In this document: positions 8,070 to 15,449 of the stretch, one piece after another | How the letters are laid out: every line of letters begins with the position of its first letter | How positions within the stretch are numbered: the first letter of the stretch is position 1 | Source of the DNA: Methanosarcina sp. KYL-1 | GTDB taxonomy: Archaea; Halobacteriota; Methanosarcinia; Methanosarcinales; Methanosarcinaceae | Direction: 5' to 3' | DNA: 64,000 bases | Assembly: GCF_024372725.1 (NCBI RefSeq) | Contig: NZ_VOUA01000012.1 | Span: 1-64,000 of the forward strand | Program-made: the position numbers and the translations under genes | Notes under the pieces: model-generated | What the model was told of the DNA's origin: nothing | Database searches by the model: none | What the model saw: only the letters and a program-made list of their open reading frames with translations

Positions 8070-8855
8070 ATGAACAAAAAGATTATTGATCTGGTTTTTA
8101 TGTCCGAAAAGAGAAAAAAGCTTCTTCTCTTTATGAAAGACGGGCCGAAGAGCATGGATGAAATCGAAGAGTCCCTTTTAGTAGATTCCATTTCAATCCT
8201 GCCCCAGCTCAAAAAGCTGAAAGAAAGGAGCCTGGTTTCCCAGGAAGGGCGTGAATACAAACTTTCTCTGATAGGAAGGGTCATCGCAGAAAGGATGCGG
8301 CCTCTGGTGGACACGGTGGACGTCCTGGAGAAAAATTTCGATTACTGGGCGCAGCGGGACCTTGAAGGGGTCCCCCATTTCCTGCGGGAACGCCTCGGAG
8401 ACCTGAAAAACTGCAAACTTGTCCGGCCCGACCTGAACCACATGTTCGAACTCAACCCCGAATTCGTGGAAAACCTTTCCCTTTCAAAGCAGGTGATGGG
8501 ATGTGCTTCTTATTTCAATCCCGCCTTTCCTCCCCTCTACATCGAACTTGCAAAAAAAGGGACTGAGATCTATTTTGTGCTGACCGAACCCGTGCTCAGG
8601 AGGTTCCAAACGGACTACAGGGAAGATATGAGCGCCCTGCTGGGGCTTGAAAACGTAAATATCTTCCTTTTTCCGGAAGAACTGAAACTTGCAGGGCTCA
8701 CAGTTACAGACAGGTTCCTCCTGCTTGCCCTCTCTCCCGAAGGAAGGTACTTTGACCATGAATCCCTTATATCTTTTGAACAGGAAGCCCTTAACTGGGG
8801 CAGGGAACTTTTCCTGCACATGCAAAAAGAGGCAGTCCGGGTCCGCGAAATTTGA
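8070..8855 (+). CDS. Winged-helix transcriptional regulator, FilR1_middle (DUF1724) family
   Basis: A 261-residue regulator of the methanogen FilR1-type family. Residues 1-75 form an ArsR/MarR-like winged helix: MSEKRKKLLLFMKDGPKSMDEI, then SILPQLKKLKERSLV as the recognition helix region and YKLSLIGRVIAERM as the wing and linker. Residues 90-255 match the FilR1_middle domain pattern (FDYWAQRDLEGVPHFLRERLGDL, LNPEFVENL, TVTDRFLLLAL). An in-frame ATG exists at 7953, but ATG 8070 is chosen because homology with the paralogue at 23356 begins there. Targets are unknown. The short pyrimidine-rich repeats after the stop could serve termination. Confidence 0.85.
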   Translation: MNKKIIDLVFMSEKRKKLLLFMKDGPKSMDEIEESLLVDSISILPQLKKLKERSLVSQEGREYKLSLIGRVIAERMRPLVDTVDVLEKNFDYWAQRDLEGVPHFLRERLGDLKNCKLVRPDLNHMFELNPEFVENLSLSKQVMGCASYFNPAFPPLYIELAKKGTEIYFVLTEPVLRRFQTDYREDMSALLGLENVNIFLFPEELKLAGLTVTDRFLLLALSPEGRYFDHESLISFEQEALNWGRELFLHMQKEAVRVREI

Positions 8856-8861
8856 GGCAGG

Positions 8862-8955
8862 CTTAATTTCTTATTCAGTTTCTTATTCAGTTTCTTACTT
8901 TACTTCCTCACTTTACTTTCTTACTTTACTTTCTTACTTTAATTTCTCACTTTAT
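8862..8955. repeat. Short pyrimidine-rich direct repeats
   Basis: Units of TTTCTTATTCAG (twice) and TTTCTTACTTTACTTCCT-like or TTTCTTACTTTAC (several) follow the regulator stop codon and overlap the end of the opposite gene. It is low-complexity sequence with T-tracts suitable for archaeal termination. Confidence 0.5.
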
Positions 8956-9354
8956 TTTGGTTCCTGCATTCTCGGCTTTAATTCGCTTCCTGAATTCTCT
9001 ATTTTTATTTCTGCCTGAATTCCCCGCTTTAATTCCAGGCTGTGACTTCGGGCTCTCTTTTACCTCAAACTTTTCAAAACCCCGGTACATCCAGAAAAGC
9101 ACGCCTATGGATACCAGGAGAATCAGCTTTCCCACCCACTCCTTCAGCACGGGTAGCTGTTCAACCAGGATATTGATTAGCAGGAGCAGGACTCCAAGCA
9201 GCATCAGGTTTGAGCCCCCCCATTTTGCAAATCCTTCTTTATCCCTTATCTTTTTAGGGTCGTAAGCCGAAAGCAGGCCTGCAAGCCTGAAGCGCCAGAC
9301 CATGAGCCCGAAACCTATAAAGAAGATGCTGAGAAACAGGAGGGGTTTTTCCAT
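8947..9354 (-). CDS. Small membrane protein, DUF3784-like
   Basis: A 135-residue membrane protein. ATG 9354 is chosen over an in-frame ATG at 9456 because AAAGGTGG sits just before it. Three hydrophobic segments (about residues 4-20, 45-65 and 75-92) flank the conserved MVWRFRLAGLLSAYDPKK and GFAKWGGSNLMLLG segments. A second copy of this family is at 14205-14621. The C-terminal ~40 residues are very basic and low in complexity (SGRNKNREFRKRIKAENAG). The resemblance is to DUF3784 proteins of bacteria and archaea, which have no known function. Confidence 0.7.
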   Translation of the reverse strand: MEKPLLFLSIFFIGFGLMVWRFRLAGLLSAYDPKKIRDKEGFAKWGGSNLMLLGVLLLLINILVEQLPVLKEWVGKLILLVSIGVLFWMYRGFEKFEVKESPKSQPGIKAGNSGRNKNREFRKRIKAENAGTKIK

Positions 9355-9495
9355 CAATTTCCACCTTTCGAGGTTTTTCACTAAGAATCTTTTTAGGCTA
9401 CAGTTAATAAATTTACCCTCTAATAAGCTTACCCAATTTGTATGTTTCATTACCACTTTATATAAAATGAGAGACTATTCTAAGCGGGGATAGTT

Positions 9496-9786
9496 ATGAG
9501 TTTCAGCATGGAAATAGAAACTGATTTCTCGCCTCAGGAAGTAGTTGAGGCAATCCGTTCAGCCCTTGAACACGAAAAACATGTTTCGAAATACAAGATC
9601 AAGCGCTACTCCATGATCTGCGAGGATTTTGAAAAGAAGCACGGGTTCAGTTCTAGCGAGCTCAGGGCAAAGTTCGAAGCCGGCAACCTGACAGATGACA
9701 GCGACTTTTTCGACTGGTACGCCGCAAAAAGAGGGTTCGACCACTGGAACAAAAGGCTGGAGATCCTTTCTGGAATTTCCCTGTGA
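9496..9786 (+). CDS. Antitoxin-like FDWYAAKRG protein, solitary paralogue 3
   Basis: A 96-residue third paralogue. It has SPQEVVEAIRSALEHEKH, SKYKIKRYSMICEDFEKKHG and FFDWYAAKRGFDHWNKR, ending LSGISL. ATG 9496 follows GGGGATAGTT. The following 500 bases hold no toxin gene. Three members of equal length and with the same motif positions, two without a toxin, suggest either dispersal of the antitoxin alone or a function not tied to TumE. Confidence 0.7.
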   Translation: MSFSMEIETDFSPQEVVEAIRSALEHEKHVSKYKIKRYSMICEDFEKKHGFSSSELRAKFEAGNLTDDSDFFDWYAAKRGFDHWNKRLEILSGISL

Positions 9787-10177
9787 ATATCTCTCCCTTA
9801 TCTTCCTTTTTTTCCTTTGATTCCTTTATCCTTAGCTTCCTCTTTTCTCGGATTCTTCCTTTTTTCTTAGTTTCCTTTTTCCCTGTACCTCTCTTCTCTC
9901 CAGGTTTTGATACGATTTTTCCGGGGAGTTTCTGCTTCAAATAAGAATTTTATGCGACAGTCTCCCGTTAAACAAAGCAAACTATTTAAACCAGTGTACC
10001 TTATACAATCCGATTTATTTTTGCCACATACGAAAATAGTTATTCATTCCCGGTCAATTATTGGCACCTGTCTACATGGGTTTTAATTTTCCTCAGTCAG
10101 TCAATTTTAGCTGTTATGCCATCCAGGTTGATTTGCCGGTTAATTGGCTGGTTGATATATCTAATGTGTCTCCTGTA
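9787..10177. other. Intergenic, pyrimidine-rich then AT-rich
   Basis: The stretch 9790-9905 is a run of TTCCTTT-like pyrimidine tracts on the plus strand. The rest holds AT-rich DNA with AACAAAGCAAACTATTTAAACC near 9975, possibly promoter-like. No gene is seen. Confidence 0.4.
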
Positions 10178-10270
10178 CTGTCATTTGATGGTTGCACTGT
10201 CATTTGATGGTTGCACTGCCATTCGATGGTTGCACTGCCATTCGATGGTTGACTGCCATTCGATGGACTT
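10178..10270. repeat. Five tandem 18-19-bp repeats upstream of the Fae homologue
   Basis: Five copies of CTGYCATTYGATGGTTGCA are arranged head to tail (starts near 10178, 10197, 10216, 10235 and 10253). The first two carry T at both variable positions, the last three carry C; the fourth lacks one base and the fifth ends differently. The array ends about 60 bp before the start codon of the next gene. Confidence 0.85.
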
Positions 10271-10332
10271 CCTGCAACAGGTCCGGGTTCATGTAACTTT
10301 TTTCGTTTTGGCTCCGAATTGAGGTGTTTAAT

Positions 10333-10839
10333 TTGGTAAAAACTGTTCTCAAAAGTCTGGTAGGAGAAGCTCTCATCGGTTCCGGCCCGGAAATTGCCCA
10401 CATCGACCTTGTCATCGGGCCGCGGGGCGGGCCTGTAGAAACTGCATTTATGAACTCCCTTGCAATGCCGAGAAAGGGGCACACCCCCCTCCTTGCTGTT
10501 CTTGAGCCGAATCTTCAGCCAAAGCCCGTGACCCTGCTCGTAAACAAGGTCACGATTAAAAACGTGGGCCAGGCTGCCCTGATGTACGGGCCTGCCCAGG
10601 CTGCGGTCGCAAAAGCGGTCATGGATTCGGTAGCAGAAGGCGTGCTCCCGAAAGAGCAGGCTGATGACCTCTTCATAATCGTCTCGGTCTTTATAGAATG
10701 GGACGCAAAGGACAAGGACAAAGTCTACGAGTACAACTACGAAGCTACGAAGCTTGCAATTGCCCGTGCCATGGAAGAAAAGCCGACTGTCGAAGAAGCG
10801 CTGGCCAAAAAAGACTCTGCAAAGCACCCGTTTGCATAA
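10333..10839 (+). CDS. fae: Formaldehyde-activating enzyme homologue (Fae family)
   Basis: A 168-residue Fae-family protein; the family condenses formaldehyde with tetrahydromethanopterin or tetrahydrosarcinapterin to the methylene form. Signature segments are all present: GEALIGSGPEIAHIDLVIG with the catalytic His (residue 23 here), GHTPLLAVLEPNLQPKP, YGPAQAAVAKAVMDSV and the C-terminal YEYNYEATKLAIARAM...KDSAKHPF. The length is that of single-domain Fae. An in-frame GTG at 10324 lies inside the GAGGTG ribosome binding site, so TTG 10333 is preferred. Many methanogens carry a Fae copy without methylotrophic formaldehyde metabolism, where it may detoxify formaldehyde. Five tandem repeats lie just upstream. 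Confidence 0.88.
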   Translation: MVKTVLKSLVGEALIGSGPEIAHIDLVIGPRGGPVETAFMNSLAMPRKGHTPLLAVLEPNLQPKPVTLLVNKVTIKNVGQAALMYGPAQAAVAKAVMDSVAEGVLPKEQADDLFIIVSVFIEWDAKDKDKVYEYNYEATKLAIARAMEEKPTVEEALAKKDSAKHPFA

Positions 10840-11182
10840 TGCAGATTCAGGTTTGAACCTGTTTTGTTTCAGGCCGTTTGGTTCTAATCCTGTTCTTTTC
10901 CGGTTATGACGGCTGGAATCCGGGATTTCCGGGCGGCCATTTTTTTCTTTTACTCAATAAATATACTCAAAATAAATATCAACTGCGTAAGATTTACGGT
11001 CAGAAATATTGAGTGAAAAAATGTTGAGTATGGAAGAAACGCCGGTGGGCGCTTCTCCTGCAGTGAGCCTTTCTACGGTTTCGCAGGTTTGGAAGCAAAT
11101 TTGTAGGAAGCAAATTTGTTGGAAGCATGTTTGTGGAAGCGTTGGTTTTGCGGAAGCTGAAAGGCACTATCTGTCTACTCAA
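10840..11182. other. Intergenic between convergent genes
   Basis: No gene is supported. GGAAGCAAATTTGTAGGAAGC-type short direct repeats occur at 11091-11140. At 10979-10991 the 13 bases TCAACTGCGTAAG match the inner part of the terminal repeat of the MITE-like element at 14200-14313, possibly a remnant. Confidence 0.4.
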
Positions 11183-13900
11183 TCATTTTCTCTTCATACA
11201 ACTTGTACTTAAAAGTTGTCCTGCCTGCTGCATGAAGCCGGAGATGGGCTCGGTTGGGTCAAAGACGTATTCGTATCCCAGGGCTTCCACGACCAGGTCC
11301 GTGAGGTCCTTTTGCCTTATCGGGGCCTGTGCCAGGTTCGAGGCAAAGTTAAGCTGGGAAGCGCAGCCTGCGCAGTTTGTTATTACGCAGTCGGCACCTG
11401 TGTCCAGGGCTTCTTTCAGGCGGGCCTCAGCGCAGTGTCCGACCGTCCCCATGTCGGAAAAGGCGGCGACCAGGCCGCAGCAGAGGCTGTTTTCGCGGGT
11501 ATGCTCCATCTCCACCAGTTCCAGGCCCGGGATGGCTTTGAGCACGTTCCTGGGCTGGTCGTAGGTATCGAACCAGCGTCCCACGTGGCAGGAATCGTGG
11601 TAGGTGACCTTCCTGTCCAGGGGTTTTTCGAACTTCAGCTTCCCTTCGCGGACAAGCTCGTCCAGGAGCACGGTTATGTGCTTTGTCTCTATGTCCCAGT
11701 CCAGGCCGAGCAGTTCCGCCACATGGGGGTAGTGCTCCGTGAAGGTGGCAAAGCAGCCGGGACATGAGAGGACCAGGGTCTTTATCCCGCGCTTTTTCAT
11801 GTTCTCGATGTTCTTTGCCGCGACTTTTGCAAAGTCTTCCATGTAGCCTCCAAGCGCCAGGTAGAGCCCGCAGCAAGCTTCCTTTTCCTCGCCGAGGTTC
11901 ACAAACTCCAGGCCGGCTGCCGTCATTATCCGGGCGATGTTCTGGGGCATGTTTTTCGAGACTATGGAAGCCCAGCAGCCAGGCCAGTACCCGACCTTCC
12001 CGCTCTCCAGGGTCTTGATGTCGGATTTGACATCTTCCGTGATCCATTCCCGGGCCTCGTTGGGAAGGCCCCAGAAGTTTCCGCTTGAGAGTACGTTTTC
12101 CCTGACCGCGGCAAGCCCCGTGTTCTCGAACTTTTTCCCGAGAACGCCCCGGATGTTGATCCAGTGGTGGGCAATCGGGATGTCGGTCTGGCATTTCACG
12201 TCGCACTTCTTGCAGGTCGTGCAGCAGAATAGGGAGTCTGCGGCCTTTTCTTCCAGCTCGATGTTGCCTTTCAGGTATTCGGCCAGAAGGTACCACTTCC
12301 CGCGCGGGGAGTTGCTTTCCCAGGGCCTGGCGTCAAAGACCGTGCAGCTGCTCCGGCAGGACCCGCACTGGGCACAGACAAAGGCGTCTTTCCCGATCTC
12401 TGCAGGCATCCTGCCCCCAAAATCAAAGGGCAGCGGTTCGTTTCCGAGCAGGTTTCCCATGCTGCAGAGGGCGGATTTGCTCATGCCCGCCATTTTCATG
12501 GCCGAATTCAGGAGTTTGATAGGTGAATGGCGGTCAGCCGAAGGAGGTAATATCTTCCCGGGGTTCATAAGGCCCTGGGGGTCGGCTTCTTTCTTGTGGG
12601 AAACGATCCGGTCAAAAAGCTCTTTTCCGAAATGTTCTCTTGCCTGCTCCGTAAAGTACATCCCAAGAGCCGTGAGCTCTCCCCCGTGCCGTTTCGCCAG
12701 GTCCGTGGCGACAAGGGATGCGGAATATTTCAGGGGGAAGGTGAGTTTGCGCTCGTCAGCCAGCATGAAGCCCATCATTGTGAGCCTGTCGGGAGTAACC
12801 ATTATACCCTCAAAGACAAAGCCTCCCCTGAACTTTCCCTCAACGGCTTTAAGATAGGCGGCAAAGGAGTCAAGCTGGATGACCACTTCATTTGCCACCA
12901 CTGAAGGCCCGAGGCGCTTCAGGCGCATTGAGTGGAAGCGGTTTTTCCACTCATGGAGGGCAAGTTCCGAGGAGAGGATTTTTCCTGCATGCCGCTGTAT
13001 GGTCTTTTCAAGGGGCTGCCCGATTTTCTCGGCCCGGGATTCGGGGTAAACAAAGAGTGCGATGTATTTTCCTCCTGGCAGCAGCTTTTCCCCATGCTTT
13101 CCCCCGTGGGCCTGCTGGCTCATCTTTGCAAATCCCGGGGTCTGGATGTGCACGGACCAGAGCCTGAGCCCGGAATCCCTGATTTCTTTCAGGGCAGCTT
13201 CCAGAGACCCGGAATCAGGGAATGCGGCAAGCAGGGGAGTATCGGTATCAGCTTTCCTAACCCTGAGCTTTACTTTTGTGATGAGGCCTGTGATCCCTTC
13301 AAGCCCGTAGACAAGGTCCAGGTCGGAGCCTTTCAGCACCTTCAGCTCTCCTTTCGGGTCTGCGATTTCCACGGAGGTCAGGTTCTCCCTGAAGTTCCCG
13401 TATTCGAAACTTCCTATCCCGCTTCCTCCCTGGGCAGCCCAGCCCCCTACGGTAGAACCCGGAGCGCTGCTGGGGTAAAGTCGGAGTGCCAGCCCTTTTT
13501 TCTTCAGTTCCTCTTCAAGCCTCTCCCAGGTAATCCCTGGCTCGACTTCCACAGTCCCTGCTTTCGGGTCGATTCCGAGAACCCTGTTCATCCGGACAAA
13601 ATCAACTACAATCCCGCTTGCTGCAGGCACGGCTCCCCCAAAACCGCTGGTTGCCCCTCCTCTTGGGACCAGGGGAATTTTATGTTCCGAGGCAAGTTTG
13701 ATGAGTCCGGCCACTTCGGAAGAATCCACAGGCTGCACCACGGCATCGGGTAGTGTCGAAATCGTCTTTTTTATCATCCCCGGAAGGGCCGCCATGTCAT
13801 GGGAATACAGCAACCTTTCCAGCTTTTCAAAAGAAACCCTGTCTTTGAACAGGGCTTTGAGGCTGTCCTGCAATTCGGTACCTGTTCCGTTTTGTTTCAA
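11183..13900 (-). CDS. FAD-linked oxidoreductase fused to Fe-S/CCG domains (glycolate/D-lactate dehydrogenase type)
   Basis: A 905-residue fusion of a GlcD/DLD-like flavoprotein and a GlpC/LutA-like iron-sulfur protein. TTG 13900 follows AGAGGATTTCTC. Residues ~50-200 are the PCMH FAD-binding fold (VPRGGATSGFGGAV, PSSAPGSTVGGWAAQGGSGIG); ~220-460 the FAD-oxidase C-terminal domain ending PQGLMNPGKILPP. Two [4Fe-4S] motifs follow, CAQCGSCRSSC and CCTTCKKCDVKC. The last third has two CCG domains with CCGLYLALGG, SCPGCFATF, CCGLVAAFSDMG and NCAGCASQL. It should oxidise a 2-hydroxy acid such as D-lactate or glycolate, passing electrons through Fe-S clusters to an unknown acceptor. The substrate cannot be read from sequence. 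It is monocistronic and cytoplasmic or membrane-associated. Confidence 0.88.
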   Translation of the reverse strand: MKQNGTGTELQDSLKALFKDRVSFEKLERLLYSHDMAALPGMIKKTISTLPDAVVQPVDSSEVAGLIKLASEHKIPLVPRGGATSGFGGAVPAASGIVVDFVRMNRVLGIDPKAGTVEVEPGITWERLEEELKKKGLALRLYPSSAPGSTVGGWAAQGGSGIGSFEYGNFRENLTSVEIADPKGELKVLKGSDLDLVYGLEGITGLITKVKLRVRKADTDTPLLAAFPDSGSLEAALKEIRDSGLRLWSVHIQTPGFAKMSQQAHGGKHGEKLLPGGKYIALFVYPESRAEKIGQPLEKTIQRHAGKILSSELALHEWKNRFHSMRLKRLGPSVVANEVVIQLDSFAAYLKAVEGKFRGGFVFEGIMVTPDRLTMMGFMLADERKLTFPLKYSASLVATDLAKRHGGELTALGMYFTEQAREHFGKELFDRIVSHKKEADPQGLMNPGKILPPSADRHSPIKLLNSAMKMAGMSKSALCSMGNLLGNEPLPFDFGGRMPAEIGKDAFVCAQCGSCRSSCTVFDARPWESNSPRGKWYLLAEYLKGNIELEEKAADSLFCCTTCKKCDVKCQTDIPIAHHWINIRGVLGKKFENTGLAAVRENVLSSGNFWGLPNEAREWITEDVKSDIKTLESGKVGYWPGCWASIVSKNMPQNIARIMTAAGLEFVNLGEEKEACCGLYLALGGYMEDFAKVAAKNIENMKKRGIKTLVLSCPGCFATFTEHYPHVAELLGLDWDIETKHITVLLDELVREGKLKFEKPLDRKVTYHDSCHVGRWFDTYDQPRNVLKAIPGLELVEMEHTRENSLCCGLVAAFSDMGTVGHCAEARLKEALDTGADCVITNCAGCASQLNFASNLAQAPIRQKDLTDLVVEALGYEYVFDPTEPISGFMQQAGQLLSTSCMKRK

Positions 13901-14199
13901 GAGAAATCCTCTCAGTATCCTTTTTTATTAAATCTCCACGATTTTAGCATGTTTACGGTGTTAATTATGTATTTATCAGGGGATATATATCGGTTATGCA
14001 TGGTATGTGCAAAATCATGCAATCTCATATGTTCAACCTTTTTCCTCTTTCCAGGCCGGATCCGAAGGTCAAAAATTCTTAAACGCTTAAAAAAGGATAA
14101 TGCTTAAAAAGGATAAATGATCAAAACCCGAAACTCCACTGAAAAAGGGCCCTAAAAGTGTGAATACCTTTCTTGTGGCCGGGGTCTTATTTCATCTTC

Positions 14200-14313
14200 A
14201 GGACTTACGCAGTTGAACTAAAAAACAAAAGTGGAAAACACTTAACTGTATAATCACAATAATCGTGATAAGGCCTCATGTGCTTTATTTCACACCTCAA
14301 GTGCGTAAGTCCT
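14200..14313. mobile_element. MITE-like insertion with terminal inverted repeats and target duplication
   Basis: A 114-bp element starts with AGGACTTACGCAGTTGA and ends with TCAAGTGCGTAAGTCCT; the ends pair over 17 bp with one mismatch. It is flanked by ATCTTC at 14194-14199 and again at 14315-14320, a plausible target-site duplication. The inside has no coding capacity. GGACTTACGCA-type ends are common among insertion sequences, so a full-length relative elsewhere in the genome is likely. It lies in the 3' end of the gene at 14205-14621. Confidence 0.8.
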
Positions 14314-14621
14314 AATCTTCTTTCGTATTTTCGGGCGCCAGCAGCTGTCAGGACTGCCAGTGTAAAGATGACGAGGATATCGAGCAGGAAAGGCTTTTCC
14401 ACAGGTTCAAATCCGGAAATACTCAAAATGACATTGAGTAAGATTAGCAACCCCATTAAAACAAGGTTTCTGCCTGTCCATTTTGCAAGGCCTGCCTTAT
14501 CAGACACTTTCTTTTCATCGTATCCTGCGAGGATATCCACAAGCCGGAAGCGCCAGACGGCTGTACCCAGCAGGGTCAGGAATGTACCGTAAATCAGGCG
14601 GATGAGGCTCAGGGGTTCCAG
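14205..14621 (-). CDS. DUF3784-like membrane protein with tail replaced by MITE insertion
   Basis: A paralogue of 8947-9354, about 138 residues if started at CTG 14621. The conserved VWRFRLVDILAGYDEKK and GLAKWTGRNLVLMG match the paralogue and begin upstream of the first ATG/GTG-type start (GTG 14540), so the real start must be further upstream. The only site with a good ribosome binding site (AAGGAGG, 8 nt before) is CTG 14621. The last ~33 residues, after ARKYERRLG, are encoded by the MITE-like element at 14200-14313, so the native C-terminus is lost. It may be a functional gene with an altered tail or a decaying one. Three membrane helices are predicted by eye. Overlaps upstream of trkA by operon position, 82 bp away. 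Confidence 0.6.
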   Translation of the reverse strand: MEPLSLIRLIYGTFLTLLGTAVWRFRLVDILAGYDEKKVSDKAGLAKWTGRNLVLMGLLILLNVILSISGFEPVEKPFLLDILVIFTLAVLTAAGARKYERRLGLTHLRCEIKHMRPYHDYCDYTVKCFPLLFFSSTA

Positions 14622-14703
14622 GTCGCCTGCCTCCTTTGTCCGGAATAAAGGGTGTAGTAAATCATGGGGACAGATGGCATTGAGAGCGGAACTGTCATGA
14701 GGT

Positions 14704-15354
14704 TCACATTTCCTTCAGTTTTTCGTAGATCCTGTTTATGTGTTCCGAACGCGTGATTATGATCAGCTCGTCTCCTTCTTCCAGTTTGGGGCCTTCCGAA
14801 GCCAGTATAAAGTCATTCTTCCTGTAAAGCCCGATACATTCGGTTTTCTCCGGAAGCGGGAGCTCGGAGATCCTTCGCCCTTTATGCTTATCTCCTGCCA
14901 GGAAACTGATGAAACGGACGTCGGCCCTGACCAGGTTGCTGAGCTGGATGGTGTCCACTTCCCTGAGGGCGTCGGCGATGATAGTGGAGGAAATGTGCGG
15001 GGGGTTGATAAGGTAGGTGAAGCCGAGTTTCTTTGCAACCTGCATGAACTTTTCGTCATCTGTCTTAATGATGACTTTTTCTATCCTTGCTTCCCGGGCG
15101 ATAAGCCCTATGAGGATATTGTCCTGGTCGTGGTTCGTACAGGCCACAACAGCGTCTGCGGTTCCGATCCCTGCCTTTTCCAGGATGTCCGGACGGGTGC
15201 CTTCGGCATTGATCACAGTGCAGTCCAGTTCTTCTGCAAGTTCCCTTGCAACTTCCTCGTCCCGTTCGATCAGGACAACTTCATTTCCCTGCCTGATCTG
15301 GTTGCGGGTCAGGTGCATCCCGAGGGAACTTGCTCCCACTATAACAAGTCTCAT
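14704..15354 (-). CDS. trkA: TrkA-type potassium uptake regulatory subunit (RCK_N + RCK_C)
   Basis: A 216-residue cytoplasmic gating subunit. Residues 1-120 form the NAD(H)-binding RCK_N domain with MRLVIVGASSLGMHLT (GxGxxG-like, with Ala-Ser replacing Gly), the acidic end VVLIERDEE and VINAEGTRPDILEKAGI. Residues 135-216 are RCK_C, ending GDELIIITRSEHINRIYE. Length equals single-module TrkA proteins. It lies just downstream of trkH (95 bp), same strand, so the two form an uptake unit that works as a K+ channel-like transporter controlled by nucleotide binding. ATG 15354 follows a purine-rich stretch with AAACGAAG. Confidence 0.92.
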   Translation of the reverse strand: MRLVIVGASSLGMHLTRNQIRQGNEVVLIERDEEVARELAEELDCTVINAEGTRPDILEKAGIGTADAVVACTNHDQDNILIGLIAREARIEKVIIKTDDEKFMQVAKKLGFTYLINPPHISSTIIADALREVDTIQLSNLVRADVRFISFLAGDKHKGRRISELPLPEKTECIGLYRKNDFILASEGPKLEEGDELIIITRSEHINRIYEKLKEM

Positions 15355-15449
15355 TTCTTCGTTTCCTTTTCTATGTCCTTTTTCCTATGCTCTTCTTTTC
15401 TCTCGTATTTATTTATCTTTTCTGCCCTTCACGCTGCTCCTTTTCAGGT

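Noticed and set aside
11427-12857. Long overlapping open frames inside the FAD/Fe-S dehydrogenase gene (289 and 306 codons)
   Set aside because: They are shadows of the GC-rich 905-residue gene, whose domains and motifs are unambiguous.
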